64,000 bases of DNA. It comes from Ceriagrion tenellum (taxonomy: Eukaryota > Arthropoda > Insecta > Odonata > Coenagrionidae). Below the pieces are notes generated by a model, which did not search any database, was not told the DNA's origin, and was given only the letters and a program-made list of their open reading frames with translations. A program made the translations under genes and the position numbers. Of the stretch, positions 25,098 through 36,267 are shown one piece after another. Every line of letters starts with the position of its first letter. Position 1 is the first letter of the stretch. The stretch lies in contig OY720635.1 of NCBI GenBank assembly GCA_963169105.1, positions 134,644,545 to 134,708,544 of the forward strand, written 5' to 3'.

Positions 25098-26032
25098 CCA
25101 CTCCAATAAGACACGCAGCTCTGTAGAGATATATATGTTACTCTCCATTGAATATAGCGCTTTCCACGTTGATAGAACAGCCAGAACCGATCCAGCGATG
25201 AATATTTTGAATTGAAATCGCGAGTGAGTGACAGCTTTCATTGAAGAAAGACACTTGCATCTGACCAAATTCACTCAAGTTGCTCTTAATTCCTTCAATT
25301 TCCTCTGACAATCCTCTGACAGTGGATAAAAGAAAATCAGTCAAGAGCAGTAATTTTTGCTTCCCTCCCTGAATATATTTTTTTAAATCCAAAGAATGAC
25401 TTCCAAAATGAGTTGGGCGCGGGACTCACCTAATTATATAAATCAGAAAAATTTGGGAAAGGATTGGAATCAGCGAGAATGAATAGAGTACCGAAATAAA
25501 ACATGATGAGAAAAGGTAAACGGAAAAGAGGGTGAAATACGTTGAAATTGCCAGGAGAAAAATTGGCCCGGACCGGGAATGGCCGGACCTATTCGCAGAC
25601 CTCTACGCTATTCAGTTTCTATTTCTCGTGACAACTGCGGCGGATAAAAGGAAACTAGACTCAGGGAAGTAGGTATGGAAGGCGAAACCAAAATGAGTGG
25701 AATTCAAAATATCATCAACCGAAAGATGTTTACGAGCACCTTTTAATCAACTTTCTACCACTCTCTCATCACTTTACATCCATTCTGCCATTGGAGATAA
25801 GGTGAGTTGAGATGAGACGTAGTCACGAAAATGGGTCGAGACGTCCAGTAGTAGCAGTATTTGGTGGGATTCTAGCAGTATGAGTGAAAGCCAGGGATTG
25901 TGTATGGGTACAGGAGGGTGTCGCTTAATTCTACTACTGCCAAAGGAATTACTGGACAATTACCCCTATATTGTGTCAAATATGTAAAAGAACATAGATT
26001 ATTACATAGGAAGTACATAGTACCTAACGAGG
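25098..26032. other. No gene recognised
   Basis: Mixed composition, with a small palindromic GC patch near 25565-25590 (GGCCCGGACCGGG). No coding or element homology seen. Confidence 0.5.
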
Positions 26033-26140
26033 AAGGTACCTAGGAAGAGATACCAGGAGGTGAGGGAATTAGCATTAGGTAGGGAAGGGTGGAGGGCTGC
26101 AGTCAACCAATCTTAGGATTGAACGACCAGTGAATGAATG
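26033..26140 (+). mobile_element. RTE-like LINE 3' terminal relic
   Basis: By eye about 85% identical to the 3' end at 31995-32104 (shared AGAGATACCAG, TTAGCATTAG, TGGAGGGCTGC/ACAGTCAACC). Translated it gives RYQEVRELALGREGWRA followed by AVNQS, the conserved last residues of this LINE family. Only about 100 bp survive. Confidence 0.7.
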
Positions 26141-26244
26141 TGAAAGAATAAATTGTGAATGACAAGATGGGAGGATTAACCTTGACCGGCCTTGAGACTC
26201 GAGGACTCTGCGTAAAGATGCTCTCTTTAATTAGGAAAAAAATA

Positions 26245-26547
26245 CTATGCATAATGATCACACGTGGACCCATCATAAGTGAACACGCAACTGAGTGACC
26301 GCATTGGACTTCCGCGAAATTCTGCCGGGGAATCGTCCTTGACACGCAGGGAACTACTGCCACCCTCGCAAACCCAGTACACATTAGTCATGGCCCTGCG
26401 ACCGCAGAGCACTCCCATGGTCCAATTCCAGGGTGTCACTTGTTTGGCGGTCGGAGCATCAAAGGCGCGAATGGTGGGGCGGACCATGTACTGGTGATGG
26501 CCAGACGCAGCCGCCTGGGCGCGAGCACCACTCCAGGACAAGATCAT
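26245..26547 (-). CDS. Unrecognised 100-codon ORF with coding-like codon bias
   Basis: An ATG-initiated minus-strand frame of 100 codons that I do not recognise. It differs from other orphan frames here because its third positions are strongly G/C (runs such as CGC CCC ACC ATT CGC GCC). It also carries four spaced cysteines in the contexts VLCGRR, YWVCEG, LSCVFT and STCDHY, like a disulphide-rich extracellular fold. The frame appears open for a few codons upstream of the ATG. There is no signal peptide in the visible part. It could be one exon of a host gene, a domesticated or transposon-derived fragment, or a compositional artefact of the CpG-rich patch. Confidence 0.35.
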   Translation of the reverse strand: MILSWSGARAQAAASGHHQYMVRPTIRAFDAPTAKQVTPWNWTMGVLCGRRAMTNVYWVCEGGSSSLRVKDDSPAEFRGSPMRSLSCVFTYDGSTCDHYA

Positions 26548-26599
26548 GCCCCTGCTCCGAGGTCCCTTTTGGAAACCTTTTCTATCTCCTCACCGAGAG

Positions 26600-27949
26600 T
26601 GGAATGGAGCGATTAATTATTCATTTAAAACCTCCCACCCGCCAGAGTAAAGGGTGTCAAAATCTCAACGAGAGGTCGCTCTGGGACTCCGGTTTACGAG
26701 GCAACATCGCCAAGCTCCCTTCGACACGAGGGAAGAATTTGAGAATGACTAATGGTGCAATGAGCTTCGGCTCTCTTAAGTTTTCACCCCCCTTTTCAAA
26801 CAAACGATCCTTGTGTTTCCCGAGAACAAGATACTCTTTTTTACTCCCCGATTAATGATCCTTTTTACTCCCCGATTCGCCTTGACTGCAAAATTTAATC
26901 TTAAAAATGGATATAAGTAATTTCTCAAGAGGAGTCAGATTTTGTTTTATGCAAGAGATAGGAGAAAAGAATTACAGCCTCACATATCGTCCACATCAAT
27001 GGCTTTTGGCTGTCTTTCTCAACCGCACACCGAATGAAACGTTTTCCTTGTGTGGCTATCTAGAGATTATTTTGTCTTGATCCAATCCACACCTTAAGAT
27101 AATGATATCTTTATTTATAATTAAATAACAATGGAGCAATAATCACCTTTGTCTAAACCGTTGTCAAATGAGACTCTCGTATTTACTGTATTAATAGCAC
27201 TCACAGCAAAACTGTAAAATGCCAGGAAAGTTTAATTAACCCAGGAAAAGACTCGTAAAGTTGCTACTGCAGTTATAAAAAAATACACTTTAGCACATCG
27301 TGTTAAACATTAATTTTACGTGACTAGTCGAATAATATCTTTCAATGAAACGGATATTATGCCCACATTTTCCTTCTCGAGATGTTACGCTTTTGTATAT
27401 TAAGCCAGATAGGTACTTCTCAGATACAATCTACTGCGAACGAGATCAAGTATAAAAGGCATTTTGTATTATAAAATATTATATTAAAATGTAAATGTCA
27501 TCCTCTTACAGCTGACGCCTCACAATATCGTCGAATCTCTCAGGTGTCTGTAAACTTGCCCCCATTTACCAATAACGTTCAAGTAATCTACCATAATTGC
27601 TTTTGGAAAGATATCACCATCATACTCATCATATATATTATTTCTCAAAGGTGTTTTTTTGTCTCAACGCCATAACTCCCATAATTATTCATCAAAATTG
27701 ATGATTCAAACATCGTTTTAAAGCTTATGTTCCCCGCTATTGACGAAAAATAGACAAATGGTTTTAAATTAAAGTTTTTGTTAAAACATTTAAAAAATGA
27801 TCAATAATTAACAGTGCTATCTGTTGACCATAAAATCAACTTATATGTTGGCTATAGTTACGCGCTTAAAAGATTGTAGGAGGCGCCATCTATTAACACA
27901 TCGTTTAGTTAGATTGCTTACATTCTACATGCAATCAGTGAGACCGTTT
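26600..27949. other. No gene recognised
   Basis: GC-rich up to about 26850, then AT-rich. A short repeat of TTTTTACTCCCCGATT occurs at about 26837 and 26860. No element homology seen. Confidence 0.5.
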
Positions 27950-28720
27950 ACTGTTTACTTTCTTTTAACATGTCCTAACCATCTAATCCTATTGTCTACT
28001 ATTTTTTGTCTAATACTATTTATATGTAATTGCTCCCTTATTTTGATGTTTCTAATTCTGCCTAGTTTGGTTTACCCAAGCATTGATCTCAAAAACTTCA
28101 TTTCTCCTGCTGTTACCTTACTCAACTATCTTTCCGTCATTGTCCAGGTTTCAGCTCCATATAAAAATATTGGTGGATAGTGCGTCTTGAACATGATCAT
28201 GTTTGCCCGTTGTGATATATTCCTATCCCATACTAGATGCTTAATGCTCAGATAAAATCTACCTCCTTTAATTAGTCTATTTGAGATTACATGTTCTATC
28301 CTACCACCTTTTCTTATTACCGTGCCTAGGTATGAAAACTTATCCACTTCTTTCAGTGGTAGGCCATCTCTTGTTATATTTACTTGGGTGTTTTCATCTC
28401 TGCCGACAACCATCACTACCCTTTTTTCGGTACTTATTTTAAGTCCATGAAGCTCCATTTGCCTAGTCCATTCATCTAGTTTGTCCTGCACTTCATTCTA
28501 ATCCTCGACCAAAATCATTAGATCATGTGCAAATATCATGCTTTTTATATTTCCATTAAACATCCTTTTCACCTCCTTGTGATACATTACATAATAACAT
28601 TGAACCGACATGGTGACAGGACACCGCCCTGCTTCAATCTTTATTTTATATCAAACCACTCAGTATTCCCAACATTTGTTCTCACTCTGCACTTGTGTAG
28701 CCTATAAATTTACAATTTAA
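27950..28720 (-). pseudogene. RTE/CFDP2-type LINE reverse transcriptase fragment
   Basis: Read on the minus strand: LKQGGVLSPCRFNVI (motif B region), then KSMIFAHDLMILVED where the catalytic FADD has become FAHD. After an in-frame stop come QDKLDEWTRQMELHGLKIS, VDKFSYLGTVI, YGAETWTMT, GEMKFLRSMLG, then IRWLGHVKRK. The order is that of the reverse-transcriptase palm, thumb and C-terminal region of the RTE/CFDP2-like LINEs. Stops and frameshifts make it non-functional. Both ends are truncated: no 3' UTR or tail is seen below 27950. The C-terminal style matches the + strand fragment at 31.8 kb, so both may derive from related families. Confidence 0.85.
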
Positions 28721-29893
28721 TTTAAATACACCAAAGTAATTCATGTTATCTGTCGTGAATATTTTTCAATCTGAAAAGTACCTTCATGATTGTCAAGCGG
28801 TGACTTGATAAATCCTGCCAGGAAATGTAGTGTTTTCAGGTTACGCCCGTATTCAATTAGGTGGTTATTTACAATGAAATACGACTTTGTCCCTCGCAAA
28901 GATGAAAGCATAATATTAAACCTGCGACCCAAAGTCCGTCCTCGGGTGATGCAGGTGCTGATTTAAAGGAGAGAGAATGCCAACACAGAATTCTCAGTGT
29001 GTACCTACCACTTCCTTTCATCCGCGAAATTTATGTTTGCGTTAAGATATTCCATTTGAGCTCCATAACTTAAATTAAGGGTGCGTATTAAATATAAGAT
29101 TCAAATATTTAATCCAAAGGTAAACAATGGAAACCTAAAGAGGATGGAGCACGCTCTAGAATATGAAAGACATTCCAAGAATTTCTGAGGGAACAGAACG
29201 GTAAATAGAGACTGGCCTGAAAATATAAGAAAAAAAAACAAAATATTGGAGTAAACTATATGAGTGCTTCTGGGATCCATTTTTATATAAGGGAATTAGC
29301 GTTTCTTTAGAATGAACCGAGGGTGGGGAATGGTAAATTCAATGTATCATGGAAATGGAACATCTAAAAATTGCATCATTTGTAATATCTAATGCAGTGA
29401 CATTAATTGAGATAGTAAGGATTGAGCATCAGGTTCCAAATCTCTAGCAACCTGTATAAAATCCTAGAAATTACATCTTCTTACGTGCAACGTGCTTCTT
29501 AGCGAGTTGATGAGCAAAAATAATGCAGAAGATAGCCACGATTAAATCAAATCTAACTTTTCGGAAACTCATTGTAACACAAAGAGTACGTCTCCTCGAA
29601 TATTCTCAGTTTTTAATGAAAATGTGATGATAATGTCCTGATGATGTGAATGATTGAATGAAACTTTCTCACCAAAGTATATATGCGTAATTTTACCTTT
29701 ATTAGCGTAGTCTTTCTCGTTTGAGTGCCGGAGGACATTTAAAGAAAACGAGCGGGCTATTGTTCGTACGAATGCACAGATTAACGCCAAATAGACGTAT
29801 TGACACGAAAAATATTGAAAATATTGTGCTCGTGCACTTTTTTACACAAGAAACATATCACATCACACCTTAGATGAAAGTAGTAGGCAATAT
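28721..29893. other. No gene recognised
   Basis: AT-rich. No coding or repeat signal beyond frames of up to 73 codons. Confidence 0.5.
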
Positions 29894-29955
29894 TTACATC
29901 TAATTACTACCCTGCGAGCCATCAAATGGACGTATGGCAGGGGGCGTTAGGACAC
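29894..29955 (-). mobile_element. LINE 3' tail relic
   Basis: TTACATCTAATTACTACCCTGCGAGCC and GTATGGCAGGGGGCG is the reverse complement of the terminal hairpin and tail found at 56.0, 58.7 and 62.3 kb. It marks the 3' end of a minus-strand LINE whose body is not recognisable. Confidence 0.6.
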
Positions 29956-30114
29956 TAGGAGTGTAAAGATGTAAGAAATAAGGTTTGTGAAATGGTGGCG
30001 TATATTATGGGATTTGAATCCTTATTGAAATGAGCTTCGTACTTTTTCATATTTGTTTATTGTAATAGTACAACGCATTTCGCAGCTTTACTACTGTAAA
30101 GGGTATAATATCCA

Positions 30115-30480
30115 GTGCCTTCACGAGTGCCAGTCGTTTGCGCGTTTATTGGCGTTTATTGCGTGGCGTGTTTGGATGGAAGGTTTTGGGTTGGCGGCCC
30201 TTGGAGTGGTTTGGTCGGTTGGCGGCTCTGCGGGAGGGGTTTTTTAACTAGGAGTATTGTCGCGGTTCGAGCGTGGAGTGGTGGGGGAGTATTAACAATG
30301 AGGTGGCATCGATGAGGTTGTTGGAAAAAGGTGAAGAACGCTGAGAGCGTGTGTCGAGCCTGGATGTAAAAGTGAGTGGTTGTGAAAGTGCGTGTAAGGA
30401 AAAAGAAGTGGGAGAAGGTGTGTGTGTGTGAGGTGGCGTTCCTGCAGGTGCAATTCAGTGTAAAAGTTACAGGTTGGTAT
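30115..30480 (+). other. G/T-rich, C-poor tract
   Basis: The + strand is strongly G/T-rich with GTGTGTGTGTG near 30420. No coding sequence is recognised; the long minus-strand frame opposite is a composition artefact. It could be the 5' untranslated region of an unidentified element. The 70-codon frame after it (30573-30785) has no recognisable motif. Confidence 0.3.
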
Positions 30481-30809
30481 ACACAACAAGCATTATTAAA
30501 CCCTAGAAGAGGAGAATGAAAATTAAGATTTGCGATTAGCAAATTGTATAATAGTGCCAATGCATAGCTCTGATGTATGTTGAGTGCTTTGTCACAGATT
30601 GTGGCCACATAAAACTGCTGAGAAACTCAAATATAATAAATGCTACACCACATTTTCATGTACAATTGTACCTGAACACTACCTGCAAAAAGCCTTGTAC
30701 GAATACAATAAATAACTGTGGAAAAGTACAAAACTTAGTTCAATATGGATTCGGATATAAAATACTTCCACGAAGTGACGCCTGAAGATGTAAAATTTAT
30801 TTGAGTTAT

Positions 30810-31770
30810 GTGAGTGAAAAAGATTGGAGCTCAGTTTTTATTATGGTCGGAAAGAATGAGTTTTTGTACTGATCTGTTGGGCAATATATTTTTCTTAATT
30901 AATTGCTTCTGTCAGACCTAGTGATGTAGTATGGCGTCATGATAATATTCTCTGTGTCGCTCTGAAACACACCCGTTTAGAATTTCTCAAATACTCTAAG
31001 CCTAGCGCGCAACCTCTGACTCTGGGTGCTCTCGCCTTAATTCCTCCAAAAGATATGAAACTCTATGTTTGTTCGTAGTAGTTTTTAACGAAGCGCGCAG
31101 CTTTCCTTTGTGTTTTACTTATTTTTAAGTTAAATCATTCTTTCTAGGGTCCCAAATGTTCGCGGCGGATTCGAGGTGTGGCCTAAACAGAGCGAAGTGG
31201 CATCTCTTTTTTACTTTTTCATCTGAGGACCTTCCTATTATACGCATAACAAATCCTAGTGTCTTTAATGCTGGCACGCATATGTGTTTTATGTGTGTTC
31301 ACCTTGATGTGTATCTGATCTGTATGATGTATCTAAAGTCAAGGTAATTCCAAAATATTCAACTTTATCTGAAGATTTTATGTTTACTCCACCTACAGTA
31401 TAGATATGGCATTCGTGCGATGACTTTCGCAAGAAGTCTACGTTGATGGTTTTACTAATATTAGATTATAGTCCCTACTCCTGGCACCACTAATAAACTT
31501 TGTTGAGGTCCGATAATAGAACGTCTGAGTCCGCGTCTTCACTTATTTTGTGGTAAATGAACCTATCGCCTACAAATAGACTTAATTTACAGCTAACTCG
31601 AGAACGTAGGTCATTGATATAAATAATGAATAAAAGTGGGCCGACCACGCTTCCTTGAGGAACATCGGATGTGACCCCGACCATTTCAGAGCAAATATTA
31701 TCAATAAATATTTTTTATTTGCGATAACTGAGAAAGTCCCTAATCCAATTAATTAAAACATGGCGCAGGA
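30810..31770 (-). pseudogene. CR1/Jockey-like LINE reverse transcriptase, decayed
   Basis: Read on the minus strand from about 31770: VLINWIRDFLSYRK, then SDVPQGSVVGPLLFIIYIND (motif B region). LSLFVGDRFIYH follows in place of the catalytic FADD, then LLSDLNKVY. After frameshifts come RCHFALFRPHLES and ANIWDPR. Near 30990-30850 are NIIMTPYYITRSDRS and KNSFFPTII. The last blocks align with the C-terminus of the LINE copies at 55-62 kb (RYILRTPAYYARFDH, MSFFPRTI), so it belongs to the same clade but is much older. Several stops interrupt it. Its 5' end meets a + strand LINE fragment head to head. Confidence 0.8.
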
Positions 31771-31784
31771 AAAAGGAGCTGTAA

Positions 31785-32104
31785 ATAAAATGGACGGAAA
31801 AAATAAGAAATGATGAAGTGCACAGAAGAGTAGAAGAGGAAAGGACCATATGGAACACCATACAGAAAAAAAGAACAAGATCGATTGGACACATCTTGAG
31901 ACACAGTGCTTTCGTGAAGAACATAATTGGAGGTAAAATAGACGGGGACGTCCATAGAGGAAGATCCAGGAATAAGTTCATGGACCAAATAAAGAGGAAA
32001 GTACATAGAAAGAGATACCAGAAGGTAAGGAAACTAGCATTAGACAGGGAAGTGTGGAGGGCTACAGTCAACCAATCTCAGGTTTGAACAACCAGTGATG
32101 AATA
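31785..32104 (+). pseudogene. RTE-like LINE ORF C-terminus
   Basis: An uninterrupted frame of about 100 codons ends at 32085-32087 and reads WTEKIRNDEVHRRVEEER, RSIGHILRHSAF, GRSRNKFMDQIK, then YQKVRKLALDREVWRATV. This is the zinc-knuckle-less C-terminal segment of the CFDP2/RTE-like endonuclease-reverse transcriptases, with the GH-LRH motif and the terminal RE-WR block. The 3' end shares sequence with the relic at 26.0 kb through GAACAACCAGTGATGAAT. It is 5'-truncated and abuts the minus-strand LINE. Confidence 0.85.
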
Positions 32105-33544
32105 TTTTTCTCAACGGACCATCAAATCGTATAATCTCGGTAAACATACAAATTAATATTAATAAACCAAGATAATTAAACGGTAGATGAATTTTTAATT
32201 AGGGAAATTTCACGAATCAGAGGATTCAAAATGAGCAATTAGATTTATAATCCTAATGAGCACTCGTTGAATAACCGATGGAATCTAGCTTAATTCAGCT
32301 TGTTTTACGAGTCGGTACGTGAGATTTCATTTGCAATTTAAGCAAGGAGCAGTGAGATTGAGAAATTGGCACTTAAAAGCTGTCCCTATAAAAACAAATC
32401 TGATTTGAATCAGAGTTGTTAACCTCAATGGAGGGAATAAAACACGAAGAATAACTCACTCTTGCCTACTTTATGGCAAAGTCTTTTCCAAATTTGACAA
32501 ACATTGCCAACGTGACGGAAATAAACGTGTTTATAGCGTGGAAACGGAACGGATTCAAATTCCTCCGAGAAGGGATTTCCCCATTCTCTTTCCCACGAGG
32601 AATGCCATGGGTGCCAGGAGCTCGTCTCCGGCCCATTTTATGCTTTTGTTGGTGATAAAGTGGGCAATGTTTAGACGAGACTCGTGGGTGGGGATTGTGG
32701 GAAGGGAACGGAACCTTGAAATACATTATCTATCCTGGCTCGCCCCCTTAAAGAATTGAGTCACATTCCCGCTCCTCTGGCACGCGTACAAAGCCAACCC
32801 AAGAATAAGGGCATTCAGGTGATCAAACAACAAGGCGCCGGGAGGAGAGGGGGTGGTGAGCTGGGGAAGAAGGCGAGATGGGGGGACGGGTGTTAGTGTG
32901 GGCGACGCCATCGGAGCCGCCGAAGTGAATGGGGAAAGAAAGGCTGGAAGAAGATGGAGGAGATCTGGATGGCGAGACATACCACGGAGTAGGAGGCATC
33001 GACTTGCAAAAGGGTCTTGAAAGAGAACTGCACACCCTCCCCCACTCCTTCAACACTCCCCCCCTCTCTCACTTCCCCTTCCCACCCACTCTTGAAAGAC
33101 GTTACTTTAAAGACGCCCCGATTCCTTCCGGCGTCGTTCATTTCTGGAGTAATAAATTGCATTCCGCGATAGGCAGCACAAAAGAGAGAGAGAATATGGG
33201 GGAGACGTGAGACTTGATGCACATCACTCTTGACTAAGACTTCATAAGTTGGAAGTGATGCTAAACCATTCTGTCTAGAATTTCGCATGAAGGATGCAGA
33301 AATCTTAATCTAATGTACAGTGCGCTCAAATCCAGTACAGACACGCTGCTTTCTTGTTAATGTCAGATAGTCTCACAAAAAATACGTGCCCAGATAGTAA
33401 CTGAGTTTGAAAGTTTCTTAGTCACATAACGTGCAGTTTGAGTTAATAAAAGACATTAGTCTTTTTAATAAAAAAATTATTTTTTTACTAAATTAGTCGG
33501 AATCCAGACAATTTAATTTCAATACACCTATGTTCAATTCATGA
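32105..33544. other. No gene recognised
   Basis: AT-rich at first, then a GC-rich patch at about 32790-33110 with mixed purine- and pyrimidine-rich strands. Its many overlapping frames show no homology. Confidence 0.5.
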
Positions 33545-33690
33545 AGAAGCATATTCACGGATAGGCTTAAGCACTAGATGAGACGTCCAGGCATTCAGGT
33601 TCGAGTCCTGGTCCATGATTTTTCCTCAGTGGAATTTTCGCCCCTTCTAGCATTCGCAAGTGACTTCTTAATGACAACATCGTGGTTTGT
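33545..33690 (+). mobile_element. tRNA-derived SINE-like copy
   Basis: Contains a Pol III B-box (GGTTCGAGTCCTGG, 33599-33612) preceded by a degenerate tRNA-like half. It is followed by TGATTTTTCCTCAGTGG and TTTTCGCC. The sequence at 62.98-63.08 kb has the same order (B-box-like, then GAATTTTTCTCATGGCG), which supports a shared SINE family. The A-box is weak and the 3' end is not defined. Confidence 0.5.
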
Positions 33691-34987
33691 CCCGATATAC
33701 TTTAAACTTGTCCGTTTTTGGTAAATGTCGAACGTTGTTATGTTGAATTTTTTTTTCAAATTTTACGAAGTGCCTCGATGCTGATCATCACCAAGTGGGT
33801 CATCTCGCTAGGTCCAAGAACACTGAAAAGTTTAAAGGAACCGATTCCGTATATTGCGTTAAAAATTTCACTTGCATAGAAGTTTCTACAAGAGACGTAC
33901 TAATTCTTTGCTTTGTTATTTATAGTTAGAAGTTTTTGTCCCTTCAAAATAAAACTAAAATTACTTGTGCTTAAACAGTGATGAAGCTCTAAAGACGTGA
34001 TAAAATTTAATTGCATCAGCGAATCTAGAAATCGATTTATGAAATAGATCTGGCCAAACAACGTCACTTGTTTTCACCATCAACAGAAATAGAGAATGCA
34101 GAATAAACACGAATGGCATCACAATATTCACAAAAGATATGATTTATGCACCAAATTTTGATTATTAAATGAATGCCACGAGTCAACAAATGTAAGCCAT
34201 GGTCCAACAACCATTCATATCGACCAAGAAGGCAGTTTTGACTCCTCATATGTCCCATATTCTAAGCTCATCCCAATATTGTCTTTGTTGACTATACCAA
34301 ACCTTAATGTCTAACAAACCTTGAGTCCGATATATGTTACAAACTGTCCATGGACTTTCTTTACCTATCGATGACAACTTTGTAGAAATTTAAAGAGGAA
34401 TTTTCCACTCTGTTGAGCAAAAGATGACCCTGGAGCCGCACTATCAGGTTTGGAAAATGGTAAAAAAGTTAATATAAATTCTAAGTCTACAAAGTTTAGC
34501 ATTATAAATGGTCTGTTGCAAGAATATTTAGCTCTGCTATCAAAAGTGACACGATCCATGAAGTTATGTACCTTGGAAAAACATCCGGGTTGCTGGAACC
34601 CATCGATCAGTTTCATAACCTAACTAATAGTAGGCAATTGCTGTAAATTTTTGGTCTACTCTTCTTTGGCCTGAAAAGCTTAAAGCAGGTTTATTTTATC
34701 CACAATGTTTATCTTACTTAATAAAAATAATAGTTACCCAGAAATTGTAAACAAACTCGTCATTCTTCACATAATATTTTTGTGAAGTTTTTTTCAAGTC
34801 ATTGAGTCTCCCAATGATTCATGGCGCGTTCTCCATCTTATGGAACGCCACGACTTCAGGAACTCATACCTCCATTCCATAAGTCGTGAGACCATTTAGG
34901 AAACCAATACATTCTTTAAATGTTTCTGCAGCACCTGTAGAATAACATACATGGCTTATGCATCCATATTTATTTTATATTTGTTAA
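33691..34987. other. No gene recognised
   Basis: AT-rich. No coding or element homology seen. Confidence 0.5.
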
Positions 34988-35165
34988 TTAATCTCCACTG
35001 CCCCGAATACAGCACAGTTGCCCACTTACATCGGGTGTGTTAACAATGGACAAACACAAACACCCATGTCCTGAGCGGTGAAAAATCCACCCAGGCGGGA
35101 CTCGTACCCGCGACCCTCGGATTGGCAGGCGAGGACTGTATCCCGTCGCCAACGGGGCCGACGAT
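34988..35165 (-). mobile_element. tRNA-derived SINE (tRNA-Gly-like head)
   Basis: On the minus strand the head (about 35160-35087) reads GTTGGCGACGGGATACAG (A-box region), CTCGCCTGCCA and GGTCGCGGGTACGAGTCCCG (B-box). The stretch CTCGCCTGCCA equals the anticodon arm of tRNA-Gly(GCC). The body follows: GGATTTTTCACCGCTCAGG and ATGGGTGTTTGTG. A tRNA head fused to an unrelated body is the layout of a SINE. It is not a tRNA gene because the acceptor stem does not pair. Confidence 0.75.
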
Positions 35166-35884
35166 GATATTTGCCGCAACAAATAAAAAAAATTATATTT
35201 AAGTCATAGGACTGTCGCAATTTACTATCATGTTACTAAATTAGGTTTTTGGATTGTTACCATTTGAATTATTTTTTTCGTGGTAATGTTTTTGCATAAT
35301 TCAACACATACACTACAAGCCTGCCATGATGTTTTCCACAAGTTCCCTCAACCCTCTGCCTCTCTTAATGCCTTCCGAAACTCCTATGCTCTTCATTATC
35401 TATGCCTTTAAGGTGTTCCCTTTCCTCACCGTTCTTCAACATACCATCAACATTCATTACGTCCTAATTTGACTTGATCATTGTGTTACCCTCTCCGGAT
35501 CTCTTTTCCATTCACGCATCTCTCATATGCTCGCAGCCCTCGTAACCTTCTCCATCCTCCTACATTTCAACATCTCTGGCGCTTAAAGGCTACGCGAATC
35601 TGCTTCCTACCAAGACCAATTTTCAACTTACTCCAAACCATGCTCTTTACAGGATGTTGCTCAATATTTGATGTAAGTGTTTTATTAAATTTTATATGCG
35701 ATAATGAGGAGATAAGTTGAATGAGTAGGTGAGGTAAGTGATCATTTTTCCATTCCGAAAGCCAAGGCTAGAACCCAAATCGAAACTCTGTAATTCTCAT
35801 TGGAAAAAAGTGTTTTTGTCTGTCCATCAGATGGAAATTATAAACTGGTTTTCTTTCCATCTTTGAAGAGTAACTGTCAAGATT
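35166..35884. other. No gene recognised
   Basis: AT-rich. The 79-codon frame at 35481-35720 has no recognisable content. Confidence 0.5.
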
Positions 35885-36022
35885 TCTCCCGACTTATAAA
35901 TACATCATCGTCTTAGGAGACTTTAACTCCGACATGCTTTGTGATTGGCAATACAGTGGCCATTTAGTTAACTATGCCTACTCAAATAACTTGCATATGG
36001 TACCGTTTGCTGCGACCCATCC

Positions 36023-36267
36023 ATACGGTGACTATTAACTTAAATAAAACTTTGTATACTCCACTATAGGTTTAATAACACGACCCGGGTTTCGACACTT
36101 CGTGTCATCTTCAGGTCCAGATCTTCATCCTGAAGGTTACACGAACTGTCGAAACCCGGGTCGTGTTATTAAACCTATAGTGGAGTATACAAAGTTTTAT
36201 TTAATTTAATATGAATTACTTCCTCAAAGTCAAGCCTGGAACCATTTCCTTTGTGATACGGTGACTA
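36023..36267. mobile_element. 221-bp insertion in the LINE with 12-bp target site duplication
   Basis: ATACGGTGACTA is present at 36023-36034 and again at 36256-36267. Removing the intervening 221 bp plus one duplicate rejoins the LINE endonuclease sequence (HPYG ... TLLDLC) across the gap, with a one-base frame change. The insert consists of an inverted repeat (36041-36203) followed by about 52 bp of unique sequence. Its arms carry a hammerhead-like motif, so it is most simply a Penelope-like terminal-repeat pair or a related small non-autonomous retroelement. Confidence 0.85.
36041..36203. repeat. 75-bp inverted repeat carrying two hammerhead-like motifs
   Basis: The outer 56 bp of the arms (36041-36096 and 36148-36203) are perfect reverse complements. 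The inner 19 bp (36097-36115 and 36129-36147) match with three mismatches. The loop is 13 nt. Read outward from the loop each arm has CTGAAGATGACACGAAGTG or its variant, then TCGAAACCCGGGTCGTG. This is the hammerhead order CUGANGA, stem II GACAC/GUGUC, GAAA, stem III CCC/GGG, then the cleavage triplet GUC. The left arm (minus strand) keeps all core residues apart from an extra U after A9; the right arm has lost A9. Stem I pairs poorly. Confidence 0.8.

Noticed and set aside
30573..30785. 70-codon plus-strand frame with several cysteines after the G/T-rich tract
   Set aside because: The cysteines are irregular and no family fits. The GACGCCTGAAGATG just after it recalls the hammerhead start, but no stem II or GAAA follows.
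35087..35160. Functional tRNA-Gly gene
   Set aside because: The A-box, anticodon arm and B-box resemble tRNA-Gly, but the acceptor ends do not pair and the sequence continues into a SINE-type body.
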